Source of the DNA: Leptospiraceae bacterium
GTDB taxonomy: Bacteria > Spirochaetota > Leptospiria > Leptospirales > Leptospiraceae
Direction: 5' to 3'
Assembly: GCA_024233865.1 (NCBI GenBank)
Contig: JACKPA010000016.1
Location: forward strand, 1 to 64,000
Length of the DNA: 64,000 nt
Positions 42,983 through 51,839 of the stretch are shown piece after piece (position 1 is the first letter of the stretch; each line of letters opens with the position of its first letter). The notes under the pieces were generated by a model. The model saw only the letters and a list, made by a program, of their open reading frames with translations. It searched no databases and had not been told where the DNA came from. A program made the position numbers and the translations under genes.

Positions 42983-44257
42983 TTAATCCAATGCTCCAAG
43001 GCTAACAAAAGAAGACTGGCTTCCGATACTAAAAGCCATAGAGATTGCAAACTGCAATTTATCTACTTTCCTTGCACCTTCTGCTACATGATCAAAATCA
43101 CATTGCGGATCTGGGTCCGTTAGATTGATTGTCGGACAAATCGTTTTATTTTTTATCATAAGTGCGGTAGCAGCTACATTGATAATCCCTGCAGCTCCAA
43201 ACGTGTGACCATAAATGGGCTTGATAGAACTTAAGGGGGGCCATTTCGATTTTGGCTTATGAGAATATAACAATTCCATAGTTCTGCTTTCTGCTAAGTC
43301 GTTGTTATGAGTTGCCGTACCATGAGCACATACATAATCTACATCATCTAAGGATTTATCACTAATTCGTATAAGCTTCCGAATTCCTGCTGAGCTTTTT
43401 TTTCCAGTTAAATCCATCCGCATGGCATGATCAGCTTCGTTGTAGCTTAAATGTCCTAAAAGCTCTGCGTATATATTGGCACCTCTGGCAAGTGCATGAT
43501 CTAATTTTTCGATACACAATGCAACAGCTCCTTCTCCCAAAATAAAACCATCTCTTTTAATATCGTAAGGTTTAATGGCGGCTTTTGGATTTTCTTTTTC
43601 CAAAGACATAACACGACCAATCGGATCAGAATACATAGACATAACAGGTTGAAGTATTGTGAAGTCATGTCCGGATGCATACATCACATCAGATCGTCCT
43701 TTACGTACTGCTTGGTAACACAAGCTGATGGCATGGTGTCCACCTACGCAAGCTGCAGATAGATTAGTTACAAACCCTTGAATATTGCTATTGATTGCTG
43801 CTAAGGTGACGGGATTAGATGCCATAGATTGCAAAACTGTATATCTATCAAACATAGATAGGTCTTTTGTTTCATTGTATTTCTTATACATTTCATCCCA
43901 CCATGCAATAGAACATCGAGAGGAAGAATCTACTAGACCTACTCTATCGGGAGGAATCGTATCTTTTTCCAACCGAGCATCTTTTCGAGCTGATTCCAAA
44001 GCTGACATAAGAGATAAAATTTCTCTATTATAGTGAGAAGCCCGTTTTTCATCCAGATCGGGCATAAAATCCTTGTAATTAAAGTTTTTAAGCTCAGCTG
44101 CAACTTTTATTGGAAAATTATCTGTTGGGAATCTGGTAATGTAATCAATTTGAGATATCCCGTCTCTCATATTGGTCCAAAAATCGGTAAGGTTTAACGC
44201 ATTTGGTAGAATTACCCCTATGCCGGTAATCACTACTCTTTGATTGTTTTTTGACAT
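42983..44257 (-). CDS. Beta-ketoacyl-ACP synthase (FabF-like)
   Basis: A 424-residue condensing enzyme of the KAS I/II family that elongates acyl chains on ACP. The catalytic triad is present: Cys170 in LSAACVGGHHAI, His in CAHGTATHNND near 310 and His in IYGHTFGAAG near 348. The residues around the cysteine differ from the standard TACA-type FabF motif and the N-terminus is longer in helices, so it may serve a special lipid or polyketide rather than housekeeping synthesis. It stands alone, convergent with leuS. Confidence 0.85.
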   Translation of the reverse strand: MSKNNQRVVITGIGVILPNALNLTDFWTNMRDGISQIDYITRFPTDNFPIKVAAELKNFNYKDFMPDLDEKRASHYNREILSLMSALESARKDARLEKDTIPPDRVGLVDSSSRCSIAWWDEMYKKYNETKDLSMFDRYTVLQSMASNPVTLAAINSNIQGFVTNLSAACVGGHHAISLCYQAVRKGRSDVMYASGHDFTILQPVMSMYSDPIGRVMSLEKENPKAAIKPYDIKRDGFILGEGAVALCIEKLDHALARGANIYAELLGHLSYNEADHAMRMDLTGKKSSAGIRKLIRISDKSLDDVDYVCAHGTATHNNDLAESRTMELLYSHKPKSKWPPLSSIKPIYGHTFGAAGIINVAATALMIKNKTICPTINLTDPDPQCDFDHVAEGARKVDKLQFAISMAFSIGSQSSFVSLGALD

Positions 44258-44349
44258 AATTCAATAACGTATAATTTATTTTAACTTTTGACAAGAAAAA
44301 AATAAATAAATTTGTGCAAAATTTCATCTAAGGCTGTCAGGGCATACCC

Positions 44350-44371
44350 GAAGCTCCCGATAGGGAGTTTC
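44350..44371. repeat. GC-rich imperfect inverted repeat
   Basis: GAAGCTCCC and GGGAGTTTC flank GATA: nine-base arms with one mismatch. It sits inside a GC-rich patch (about 44330-44390) that differs from the AT-rich flanks, between the divergent ketoacyl synthase and chemoreceptor genes. It may be a transferred fragment or a structured leader of the synthase gene. Confidence 0.5.
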
Positions 44372-44403
44372 ACCAAGCAAGTACGGTCAAGTCAATTAAA
44401 TAT

Positions 44404-44432
44404 TTGACATTAATTAAAGTAAAATAAATATA
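44404..44432 (+). promoter_or_regulatory. Candidate promoter of the chemoreceptor gene
   Basis: A perfect TTGACA (44404-44409) is followed after 17 bases by AATATA (44427-44432), 46 bases upstream of the ATG at 44479. The -10 assignment is uncertain in this AT-rich stretch. Confidence 0.4.
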
Positions 44433-44478
44433 TGACTTTATTTATGGTTAATCAAACTACTTACCATAGGGCATTATA

Positions 44479-45876
44479 ATGAAAAATATAAAAATCAAGT
44501 ATCGTATTATAATCTTAACAATCCTATTTAGCATATCTTTAGTTATAATTGGATTTTTGGGAATTTTAGGGATGGGATTTTTGGAAGATCAGCAAAATAA
44601 AACTTATAATGCCCATATTGTTCCGTTAAGGAACCTTTCCGTTATCAATAGTTTATATGCTGTTAATATTGTAGATGCTTCTCATAAGGTTCGCAACCGA
44701 AATTTTAGTTGGGAAAAAGGGTTACAAAGCATAAAGGATGCACAGGAAACAATTCAAAAAAAGTGGAAAAGCTATTCTCTTATGGAGCATACTGAGGAAG
44801 AAAAAGAAATTATTGAGGATTTGAAACAGTTATTGATAAAGGCTGACGGTTCTGTAGATAATTTGAATAGAATTATAACAAATAAAGACTATCAAAAAAT
44901 GGATGAATTTACAATTTCCGAATTGTATCCAAGTATCGACCCCGTAACGGATAAATTCAACCAACTCCTAAATCTGCAGCTTGACCTAACAAATAAAAAC
45001 TTCGAAGAGAATAAAGCCAAATACAAAACTTTACTTCTACTAATTATAACTTCTATTGTGATTATTCTAGTTATTTCTTTTATTTTTAGCTTTTTTATAA
45101 TTAGCAGCATTATGAAATTAACAGGCTCATTAAATAACGTTATTTTGGATTTAAGCGATACATCCGGAAAAATTGGAGAGAGTTCATCGAAAGTGAATGA
45201 ATCGTCTTACCGCTTAAGTTCCGGTGCGTCCGAGCAGGCAGCTAGTGTGGAAGAGTCTACGGCTTCCATTGAACAAATATCTGCTTCGATTTCTCAAAAT
45301 TCGGAAAATGCAAAAATTACGGAAAAAATGGCAAGTTCTACCGCCAGCAATTCAGAAGAAGGTGGGAAAGCGGTTAAAGAAACCTACAATGCAATGAGAA
45401 GTATAGTGGAAAAGATCAATATTATCGAAGAAATTTCCTTCCAAACAAATTTGCTTGCCGTAAATGCTTCCATTGAAGCAGCAAGAGCAGGTGAACACGG
45501 GTTGGGTTTTGCTGTTGTCGCAACAGAAGTTCGAAAATTAGCTGAAGGCAGTAAGATTGCAGCAAAAGATATACGAGAGCTGGCTTCTAAAAGTTTGCAA
45601 GTCGCAGAAAATGCAGCCACTAAAATTAATGAAACAATTCCCAATATCAGCAAAACTTCTCAATTGATTCAAGAAATTTCATTAACATCCAAAGAACAAA
45701 ATGAAAGTATGGAGCAAATCAGTACAGCAATGAATCAACTCAATCAAGTAACCCAAGACAATTCTCAAGCAGCTGAAAACCTAACTTTGATTTCGGAATC
45801 ATTAAAGGAATATTCTTCCAAATTGGATCAAGCAATCACACACTACAAGACGAGCTTTATCCACCTTTTTACTTAA
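44479..45876 (+). CDS. Methyl-accepting chemotaxis protein
   Basis: A 465-residue transmembrane chemoreceptor with a first membrane helix (about 10-32), a four-helix-bundle periplasmic sensor (about 33-185), a second membrane helix (about 190-212) and a long coiled-coil signalling domain. The hairpin tip that contacts CheA/CheW reads EEISFQTNLLAVNASIEAARAGEHG followed by VVATEVRKLAEGS. A HAMP domain is not obvious after the second membrane helix. No CheW-type pentapeptide tether is seen. It stands upstream of trpF by 15 bases. Confidence 0.92.
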   Translation: MKNIKIKYRIIILTILFSISLVIIGFLGILGMGFLEDQQNKTYNAHIVPLRNLSVINSLYAVNIVDASHKVRNRNFSWEKGLQSIKDAQETIQKKWKSYSLMEHTEEEKEIIEDLKQLLIKADGSVDNLNRIITNKDYQKMDEFTISELYPSIDPVTDKFNQLLNLQLDLTNKNFEENKAKYKTLLLLIITSIVIILVISFIFSFFIISSIMKLTGSLNNVILDLSDTSGKIGESSSKVNESSYRLSSGASEQAASVEESTASIEQISASISQNSENAKITEKMASSTASNSEEGGKAVKETYNAMRSIVEKINIIEEISFQTNLLAVNASIEAARAGEHGLGFAVVATEVRKLAEGSKIAAKDIRELASKSLQVAENAATKINETIPNISKTSQLIQEISLTSKEQNESMEQISTAMNQLNQVTQDNSQAAENLTLISESLKEYSSKLDQAITHYKTSFIHLFT

Positions 45877-45891
45877 AAACTTGAAAATACA

Positions 45892-46518
45892 ATGAAAACA
45901 AAAATTAAAATTTGCGGAATAAAAGATAAAGATATAGCCAACCTTTGTGTTGATTTGGGTGTTGATTATCTTGGATTTAATTTTTCACCGGTAAGTAAAC
46001 GAAGAGTAGACTTAGAAATTGCTTCGGATATATTGAACCATTTAGACAGACATAATAATCGTTATTTTAAGATTGTAGCTCTCTTTTACAAAAACACTAT
46101 CGAAGATATTCAAACAACCATAAGTTCTCTCACTATAGATTTTATCCAATACGTTGTAGAAGATAAAACGGTTGATTTGGAAACAATTCAAGCTTATAAC
46201 ATACCTTTGATTCCTCAAATCGCAGTATCTCAAAAAATAGAGGATATGCACCTATCAAGATATAAATCCGATTTTGTTATTTTAGATAGCTATAAGAAAG
46301 GAATGGGTGGGGGAACCGGAGCAACTTTTAATTGGGAATTGATTTGGTCCGTTAGTAGAAAATACTTCTTAGCCGGAGGGCTAAACCACATTAATGTTAA
46401 GAAGGCTATAGAATTTCTTTCACCCTATGGTGTGGACACTGCAAGCGGAGTGGAAAGCAGTCTCGGTGTTAAAGATGCGGACTTGATTAAAAAATTTTGT
46501 TATGAAGTAAACTCTTAG
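45892..46518 (+). CDS. trpF: Phosphoribosylanthranilate isomerase TrpF
   Basis: TrpF performs the Amadori isomerisation of phosphoribosylanthranilate in tryptophan synthesis. The 208-residue TIM barrel begins KIKICGIKD with the catalytic cysteine, has DYLGFNFSPVSKR, and ends with LAGGLNHINV and GVDTASGVESSLGVKD at the phosphate site. No other trp gene is near; it follows the chemoreceptor by 15 bases and its stop abuts that of the convergent surface-protein gene. Confidence 0.93.
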   Translation: MKTKIKICGIKDKDIANLCVDLGVDYLGFNFSPVSKRRVDLEIASDILNHLDRHNNRYFKIVALFYKNTIEDIQTTISSLTIDFIQYVVEDKTVDLETIQAYNIPLIPQIAVSQKIEDMHLSRYKSDFVILDSYKKGMGGGTGATFNWELIWSVSRKYFLAGGLNHINVKKAIEFLSPYGVDTASGVESSLGVKDADLIKKFCYEVNS

Positions 46519-47817
46519 TTAAAACTTAAAATAGTAGCCCGCTTCGTATTGGATTTCATTCTGACTGTTTGAATATTTATTATAGGTAGCGTCAAGTAAA
46601 AAACCGGAACTTTTGTTTACCATGCTTGTATGAGAATAGTCATACAAAAACAAGGCATCAAACAAGTTGAATAAATAGATTCCCAGTATAACAGCAGCAA
46701 TCGTTGTACCTTGTCGATAATATTGATTCACCTTGGAACGAGTAGATAATAAATTTGAAAAGCTGTAAAGGCTATAGGCTTGTAAAGTCGTATTTTGTCC
46801 GCTGTCTAACGCTTGAGCGGCAAACAAGCTTTGTAAACCGCTATTAAATTTCTTTTTTGATTTTTTATTATCCTGGTAGGCTTTTACATATAAAGCGCTA
46901 CCAAAAAAAAGCATTGCAGGATAAGCATATACTTTCCAATCCGGATCTCGTCTATAGTTTTGCCCCCATCCTGGCATTACGGCTGACCTTTTGAATACTT
47001 CCCACCTAAAAGAATCAAAATTGTTTCCCTGACGAGAAGCCGGACCATTATTATAACCGTTATTGCTATAGATGTCGTTATTATTTGGCTTGTAGTTCGG
47101 ATTGTTATTTGAATTACTTGGTTTTGTGTTCGGGCGATTATTTGAATTTGAACTGCTGTTATTGTTTGGTCTGGTGTTCGGATTATTATTTGGATTCAAA
47201 TCCGGATTAGCTTGAGAATTTGACATTGTTTCTTCCACATTCTGGATAACCAAAAAGTCTTTCACTGTGTAAATTTTATTATTCGGATTTTCTACAACCA
47301 AATCATATTCTCCAATGTCCTCTGAAGATACATCAAATTTTATTTCAATTAAATTATCATTTTTATATTGGAAATCTCTTATTCGGACGGTGTTGTTTTC
47401 CGATTTTAAAAAAATTTTTGTCTCCGGTAGAAAGTTCTTTCCTCTTATTTTCAGAACCGAATTCCCATCTTGCACTGTTATTGGTTTTATTTTTTCAGAC
47501 TCGACTATGGGAGAAAGATAAACCTTAGATTTAAAAAATTTCCACTTAGACCAAGAAATATTACCGGAGTGTCTCTTCACTCCAATACGGGAACGATAGT
47601 TACCAGGGGGTAGATTTAAATCTATCTCATTCTTTCTGGTTTTTTTGTTTAAGACCAGGTTTCCTTGTCGATCTTTAACTTCTACAATATAATAGTCTGC
47701 TCCTTCAACATTATCCCATGCCAAAGGAACCACATCTCCTTCTTGGGCAAAATTATAAGAACAAAAAAACAGAAATAAAAATATAAATAAACTTTTGTAT
47801 ATAGTGGATAATCCCAT
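46519..47817 (-). CDS. Exported protein with IPT-like domain and Asn/Pro-rich linker
   Basis: A 432-residue exported protein with a signal peptide ending near FAQ (residue 25), an N-terminal fibronectin-like part (WDNVEGADYYIVEV), an IPT/TIG-like domain (about 90-185), then a low-complexity linker of about 75 residues made of Asn, Pro and Ser (205-275), and a C-terminal membrane-associated part with PGWGQNYRRD, reminiscent of DUF5683. Probably located in the envelope. The linker repeats (PNNN-type units) are likely length-variable. The function is unknown. Confidence 0.75.
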   Translation of the reverse strand: MGLSTIYKSLFIFLFLFFCSYNFAQEGDVVPLAWDNVEGADYYIVEVKDRQGNLVLNKKTRKNEIDLNLPPGNYRSRIGVKRHSGNISWSKWKFFKSKVYLSPIVESEKIKPITVQDGNSVLKIRGKNFLPETKIFLKSENNTVRIRDFQYKNDNLIEIKFDVSSEDIGEYDLVVENPNNKIYTVKDFLVIQNVEETMSNSQANPDLNPNNNPNTRPNNNSSSNSNNRPNTKPSNSNNNPNYKPNNNDIYSNNGYNNGPASRQGNNFDSFRWEVFKRSAVMPGWGQNYRRDPDWKVYAYPAMLFFGSALYVKAYQDNKKSKKKFNSGLQSLFAAQALDSGQNTTLQAYSLYSFSNLLSTRSKVNQYYRQGTTIAAVILGIYLFNLFDALFLYDYSHTSMVNKSSGFLLDATYNKYSNSQNEIQYEAGYYFKF

Positions 47818-47912
47818 ATTTGTCTTTTATAAATAGACTATCGGAAATTTTATCTCTAATAATCTTGCTATGTTCGTGAAAACGAAAGTTAATTTAATAA
47901 TTATGTGGGTTT

Positions 47913-47918
47913 TGTCAA
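47913..47918 (-). promoter_or_regulatory. Possible -35 box for the exported IPT-like protein
   Basis: A perfect minus-strand TTGACA lies 96 bases upstream of the start at 47817. Several AT-rich -10 candidates follow at 15-17 bases; none is clearly best. Confidence 0.3.
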
Positions 47919-48017
47919 TGAAAATTTTTAAACTTTTCCTACGAACTAAAACCACACCCTAAATCACCTAAGCAAAAAATATTGACTAAAATAGAAAGAT
48001 GTTTAATATTAGATAGA

Positions 48018-50519
48018 ATGAAAAGGCTTGTTTGCTTACTCTGTCTTACTATAATTATTTCTTGCAAATTGCCCCAAGATATAATTGAAATTTCACCTAT
48101 TTGGCAATATAAAATAGTTTCGGATAATGATAATATTCAAGATATACTCTCTGAAAAATTTCAACCTGTAACTTCTACAAAAAACCTACATGAATTATTA
48201 CCGGAAAAAAAAGGCTTTCTTTGGTTAAAAACGGAGTTTAAGGGCGATATAGTACCTAAAAAGGAGCCACTTTCCATTGGACTTGGAAAAATTGTCTGGG
48301 CGGATGAAACGTATTTAAACGGCTCTAAAATCGGGAAAATGGGTAAGTTTTCTCCTTATCCATGGAATGCATGGACAGAAAATAGGATTTATCCCTTTGA
48401 AAAAAACAATCTACAAGATACAAATGTAATTTTACTGAAAATTTATGTAGAAGGGGAAGGGTTGGTCGAAGATAAATTAGTTATCGGATATAGAAAAGAC
48501 GTGGAATTTCACTACCTGCCAAATTCCATTATAACAAGCTATATCAATATTCCTCTTGCTTTTTTATTCTTTTTTATATCCGTTTATCATTTTTTAATCT
48601 ATTTTAAGAGAAAAAAGGAAAAAGAAAATTTTTATTACGCCTGGTTTGGTATCATATATTCCATTTATATAACCAATTTTTTTTCAAGTAAGCTATCCTA
48701 TATCGGAATTTCTTATCTGGCTTATCAAAAAATAATTTTTTCAAGTATATTTATCGCATCTTATTTTTTGGCAAAATTTTTAACCGTCTTTATGGAAAGG
48801 GTAAATAAACCCTATATTAAATATACATTGATAGCGTCCTGCTTGATTCCTATTTTTATTGAAGTGTTGCAGCCAAATTATATTTTACTTCGAAAAGTTA
48901 CGAATCTCCTTCTTATTTTCATTTTTCCAATTATGAGTTACTCGGTGTATGTTACGATATGGGGACTAAAACAAGGGAAAAAAGAAGCGAAAGTAATTTT
49001 GTACGGACTCATTCCCCTTCTTATTTTAATTAGCTATGACGCTATTTTTATTATACTCGGTAAACCAATCAATTATTTTGTTTCGGGTTTAGGATTCACA
49101 ATTTTTTTAAGTAGTATTATGTTTATGATCGCCAATAAAACCGTAGAAATTCATAATTATACAGACGATTTAAATGCGAACCTCGAAGCAAAGGTAAAAG
49201 AAAGAACAAGAGAAGTCACTCAAAAAATGGAGGTAATCGAAGCACTCAAAATCCAACAAGACGGAGACTACTTCTTGATTTCTCTAATAGAAAAGCCTTT
49301 GGCAACAAATTACAATAAATCTGTTTTTATCTCTACGGAGTTCTATATTTCTCAAAAAAAGCAATTTCAGTTTAGGAACAGAAATGCTGAAGTAGGTGGA
49401 GATATATGTGTCACTGGTAATTTGAGATTTTTTTCACCCGAAAACCGTTATGTTGTTTTTTTTAACGGAGATGCAATGGGTAAATCTATGCAGGGAGCCG
49501 GTGGCTTTATTGTCATGGGAACAGCTATAAATTATATCATCAGTAGATCAGCTAAAAATGATAGATTACTTTTTATAACTCCAGAACAATGGTTAAGAGA
49601 GACGTATTTTGAACTAAATAATATTTTTAAAACCTTTAATGGTTCTATGATGATTTCGGGAGTTTTAGGTTTGGTGAATGAGTCTACGGGAGAGATGGTG
49701 TATTTTAATGCGGAGCATCCTTGGACAGTTTTACTTCGAGAAAAGGAAGCAACATTTATTGAAACGGAATTGTCGCTTCGGAAACTCGGTTGTGACTCTG
49801 AATTTGATTTTAGCATAAAAAGGTTTCAGCTTCTCCCCGGAGATGTACTGATAGTCGGCTCTGATGGTCGAGATGATCTGGATATAGGGAATGAGTATAA
49901 AGTAATGAACGAAGATGAGACCTTATTTTTAAAATTTGTTAAGTATGCAGAAGGTGATATCAAAAAAATCGTAGAATTGATACAAAACGCAGGTAAAATT
50001 ACGGACGATCTTTCTTTATTAAGGGTTGGGTATAAAGAAAACACAGTCCCCGTAAATGATAATCTTCAAAATAATTCCCTCCAAGTGTCTTCTATGGATT
50101 TGGAAAATAAAAAAGTCGAAAGAGAAATCGAGATACTAAAAAATCTAATTGAGCAATTCCCAAACGATTCTCAATACCTCATCTATCTCGCCAATATTTA
50201 TGTTTATCATAAGTTATTTGATTTGGCAATTCCGTATCTGGAACGGTATATATCCATTGAGCAAAATCCCGTAGAGGCTTTGTTTAAATTATCCGTATCC
50301 TATCTCCATACAAAACAGTTTGAAAAATCAATTCAAATAGGCGAAAAAGTTTTAAAATTCCAACCGGGGAAGATTGCCAACCTTCTGAATTTGGCAGAAG
50401 GGTATCGTCAAGCGGGAAAACCGGAAAAATCACTGGAATTTGTGAATGAGGTCTTGAAGTACAAACCCCAAAACAAAACAGCTCTTCTTCTGCAAAAGAA
50501 GTTAAAACTACAAGGATGA
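48018..50519 (+). CDS. Lipoprotein-like 7TM-DISM sensor with SpoIIE phosphatase and TPRs
   Basis: An 833-residue protein. The signal region ends in a possible lipobox (TIIISC, Cys16). An extracytoplasmic beta-sandwich (about 25-165) resembles the 7TMR-DISM extracellular domain, followed by seven membrane helices (about 172-375), a coiled coil, a SpoIIE-type PP2C domain (about 435-655, with VGGDICV, GDAMGKS and GSDGRDD) and TPR helices (about 690-830). The phosphatase/TPR part is a paralogue of 17239-19929. The ATG at 48018 gives a good signal peptide; the frame extends to a TTG at 47982. An adenylate cyclase gene follows after four bases. Confidence 0.85.
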   Translation: MKRLVCLLCLTIIISCKLPQDIIEISPIWQYKIVSDNDNIQDILSEKFQPVTSTKNLHELLPEKKGFLWLKTEFKGDIVPKKEPLSIGLGKIVWADETYLNGSKIGKMGKFSPYPWNAWTENRIYPFEKNNLQDTNVILLKIYVEGEGLVEDKLVIGYRKDVEFHYLPNSIITSYINIPLAFLFFFISVYHFLIYFKRKKEKENFYYAWFGIIYSIYITNFFSSKLSYIGISYLAYQKIIFSSIFIASYFLAKFLTVFMERVNKPYIKYTLIASCLIPIFIEVLQPNYILLRKVTNLLLIFIFPIMSYSVYVTIWGLKQGKKEAKVILYGLIPLLILISYDAIFIILGKPINYFVSGLGFTIFLSSIMFMIANKTVEIHNYTDDLNANLEAKVKERTREVTQKMEVIEALKIQQDGDYFLISLIEKPLATNYNKSVFISTEFYISQKKQFQFRNRNAEVGGDICVTGNLRFFSPENRYVVFFNGDAMGKSMQGAGGFIVMGTAINYIISRSAKNDRLLFITPEQWLRETYFELNNIFKTFNGSMMISGVLGLVNESTGEMVYFNAEHPWTVLLREKEATFIETELSLRKLGCDSEFDFSIKRFQLLPGDVLIVGSDGRDDLDIGNEYKVMNEDETLFLKFVKYAEGDIKKIVELIQNAGKITDDLSLLRVGYKENTVPVNDNLQNNSLQVSSMDLENKKVEREIEILKNLIEQFPNDSQYLIYLANIYVYHKLFDLAIPYLERYISIEQNPVEALFKLSVSYLHTKQFEKSIQIGEKVLKFQPGKIANLLNLAEGYRQAGKPEKSLEFVNEVLKYKPQNKTALLLQKKLKLQG

Positions 50520-50523
50520 CTTA

Positions 50524-51831
50524 ATGGACAAAAATATTCTTTCGACAATTGAATCAAGATTCTCTTGGGAAATATTAGAGAGTGAAAAAACTCGTGTAAG
50601 GATTTTACTTATTGTAATGCTTTTTGCATTTAGTTTTTGGTGTATTGCCGGGACTTTTTTTCGATCCGAATTGTATACCATATTTCAAAAAGAGTTTCCA
50701 ATAAAAATTGTTCTTAGCGTTTTATTTTTTGGTATATGTTACGAAAGCTTTTCTTTATTTCTTTATTCTCATTTTTTAAAAAATAGAAAACCAGTGCCGG
50801 ATATAGCAAGGTTTGCCAACAGCTTTGTGGAAACCTCCCTTCCCTCGCTTGTTATCTATTTTATGTCAAATATTTTGGAGAGTTCTTTGGCATTTTTTTC
50901 TCCTCTTCCTTTTTTTTATTTTATTTTTATAACTTTGTCTATTTTGAGGTTAAATTTCGGATTGAGCTTTTTTACCGGGTTAGTTGCTGGTTTTGAACTA
51001 TTGGGAATTGCACTCTACCAGATTCCTAAATTTGATTCTATTGCTTTCGGAAATCAGTACTTCACTTCTTATACCCCGATAATTATAAAAAGCGTCGTTT
51101 TGCTCATTACAGGAATTATTGCAGGTTTGGTTGGCAAAAAGGTTAAAAAAAGTCTCATGTTGTCCATTCATATTTTGCAAGAAAAAAATGAGATTATAGG
51201 TATGTTTGGTCAGTATGTATCTCCGGCGGTTGTTGATAAATTGATTCAGCAAAAAACTACAATGCCACCGGAAGTGAAGGATGTATGTATTATGTTTTTG
51301 GACATACGAAACTTTACAACCTTTTCAGAATCCAGATCACCGGAAGAGGTGATTGGATACTTAAACACAATTTTTCACTATTTTATAGATATCGTAAATC
51401 AAAACGGTGGTATGGTGAACAAATTTCTTGGTGATGGATTTCTTGCAGTGTTTGGAGCACCTCTCTCAGACAATGGAAAAGACGTGGAAAATGCTGTTAA
51501 AGCTTCTATTCAATTGGTAAACAAGCTTGATATCCTGAATGACCAAAATGTGATTCCCCACACAAAAATTGGAATCGGACTTCATGCAGGTCAAGCAGTA
51601 ACAGGAAATGTTGGTTCTAACGAGAGAAAGGAATATACATTGATTGGAGATACGGTCAACCTTGCTTCAAGAGTAGAACAGATGAATAAAGAATTTGGCA
51701 GCCGATTACTCATAACGGATTCTGTTTTTAAAAAATTGCCGAACCAAGAATTTTGGATGCCTGTCCCCTTAGTAAAGGTAAAAGGTCGCAAAGAAGAAGT
51801 GCAATTATATAGATTCGAGCCTAGTCTTTGA
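50524..51831 (+). CDS. Membrane class III adenylate cyclase
   Basis: A 435-residue protein with about six membrane helices (30-205), a short linker containing GQYVSPAVVDKL, and a class III cyclase domain. Metal-binding Asp260 lies in FLDIRNFT and Asp304 in FLGDG. Lys300 and Asp376 (in YTLIGDTVN) are the adenine-specifying type, and Asn379 and Arg383 complete the site, so cyclic AMP synthesis is likely. It is cotranscribed with the SpoIIE sensor, which suggests joint control by one stimulus. It is convergent with the HDOD gene. Confidence 0.9.
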   Translation: MDKNILSTIESRFSWEILESEKTRVRILLIVMLFAFSFWCIAGTFFRSELYTIFQKEFPIKIVLSVLFFGICYESFSLFLYSHFLKNRKPVPDIARFANSFVETSLPSLVIYFMSNILESSLAFFSPLPFFYFIFITLSILRLNFGLSFFTGLVAGFELLGIALYQIPKFDSIAFGNQYFTSYTPIIIKSVVLLITGIIAGLVGKKVKKSLMLSIHILQEKNEIIGMFGQYVSPAVVDKLIQQKTTMPPEVKDVCIMFLDIRNFTTFSESRSPEEVIGYLNTIFHYFIDIVNQNGGMVNKFLGDGFLAVFGAPLSDNGKDVENAVKASIQLVNKLDILNDQNVIPHTKIGIGLHAGQAVTGNVGSNERKEYTLIGDTVNLASRVEQMNKEFGSRLLITDSVFKKLPNQEFWMPVPLVKVKGRKEEVQLYRFEPSL

Positions 51832-51839
51832 GATAGAAT

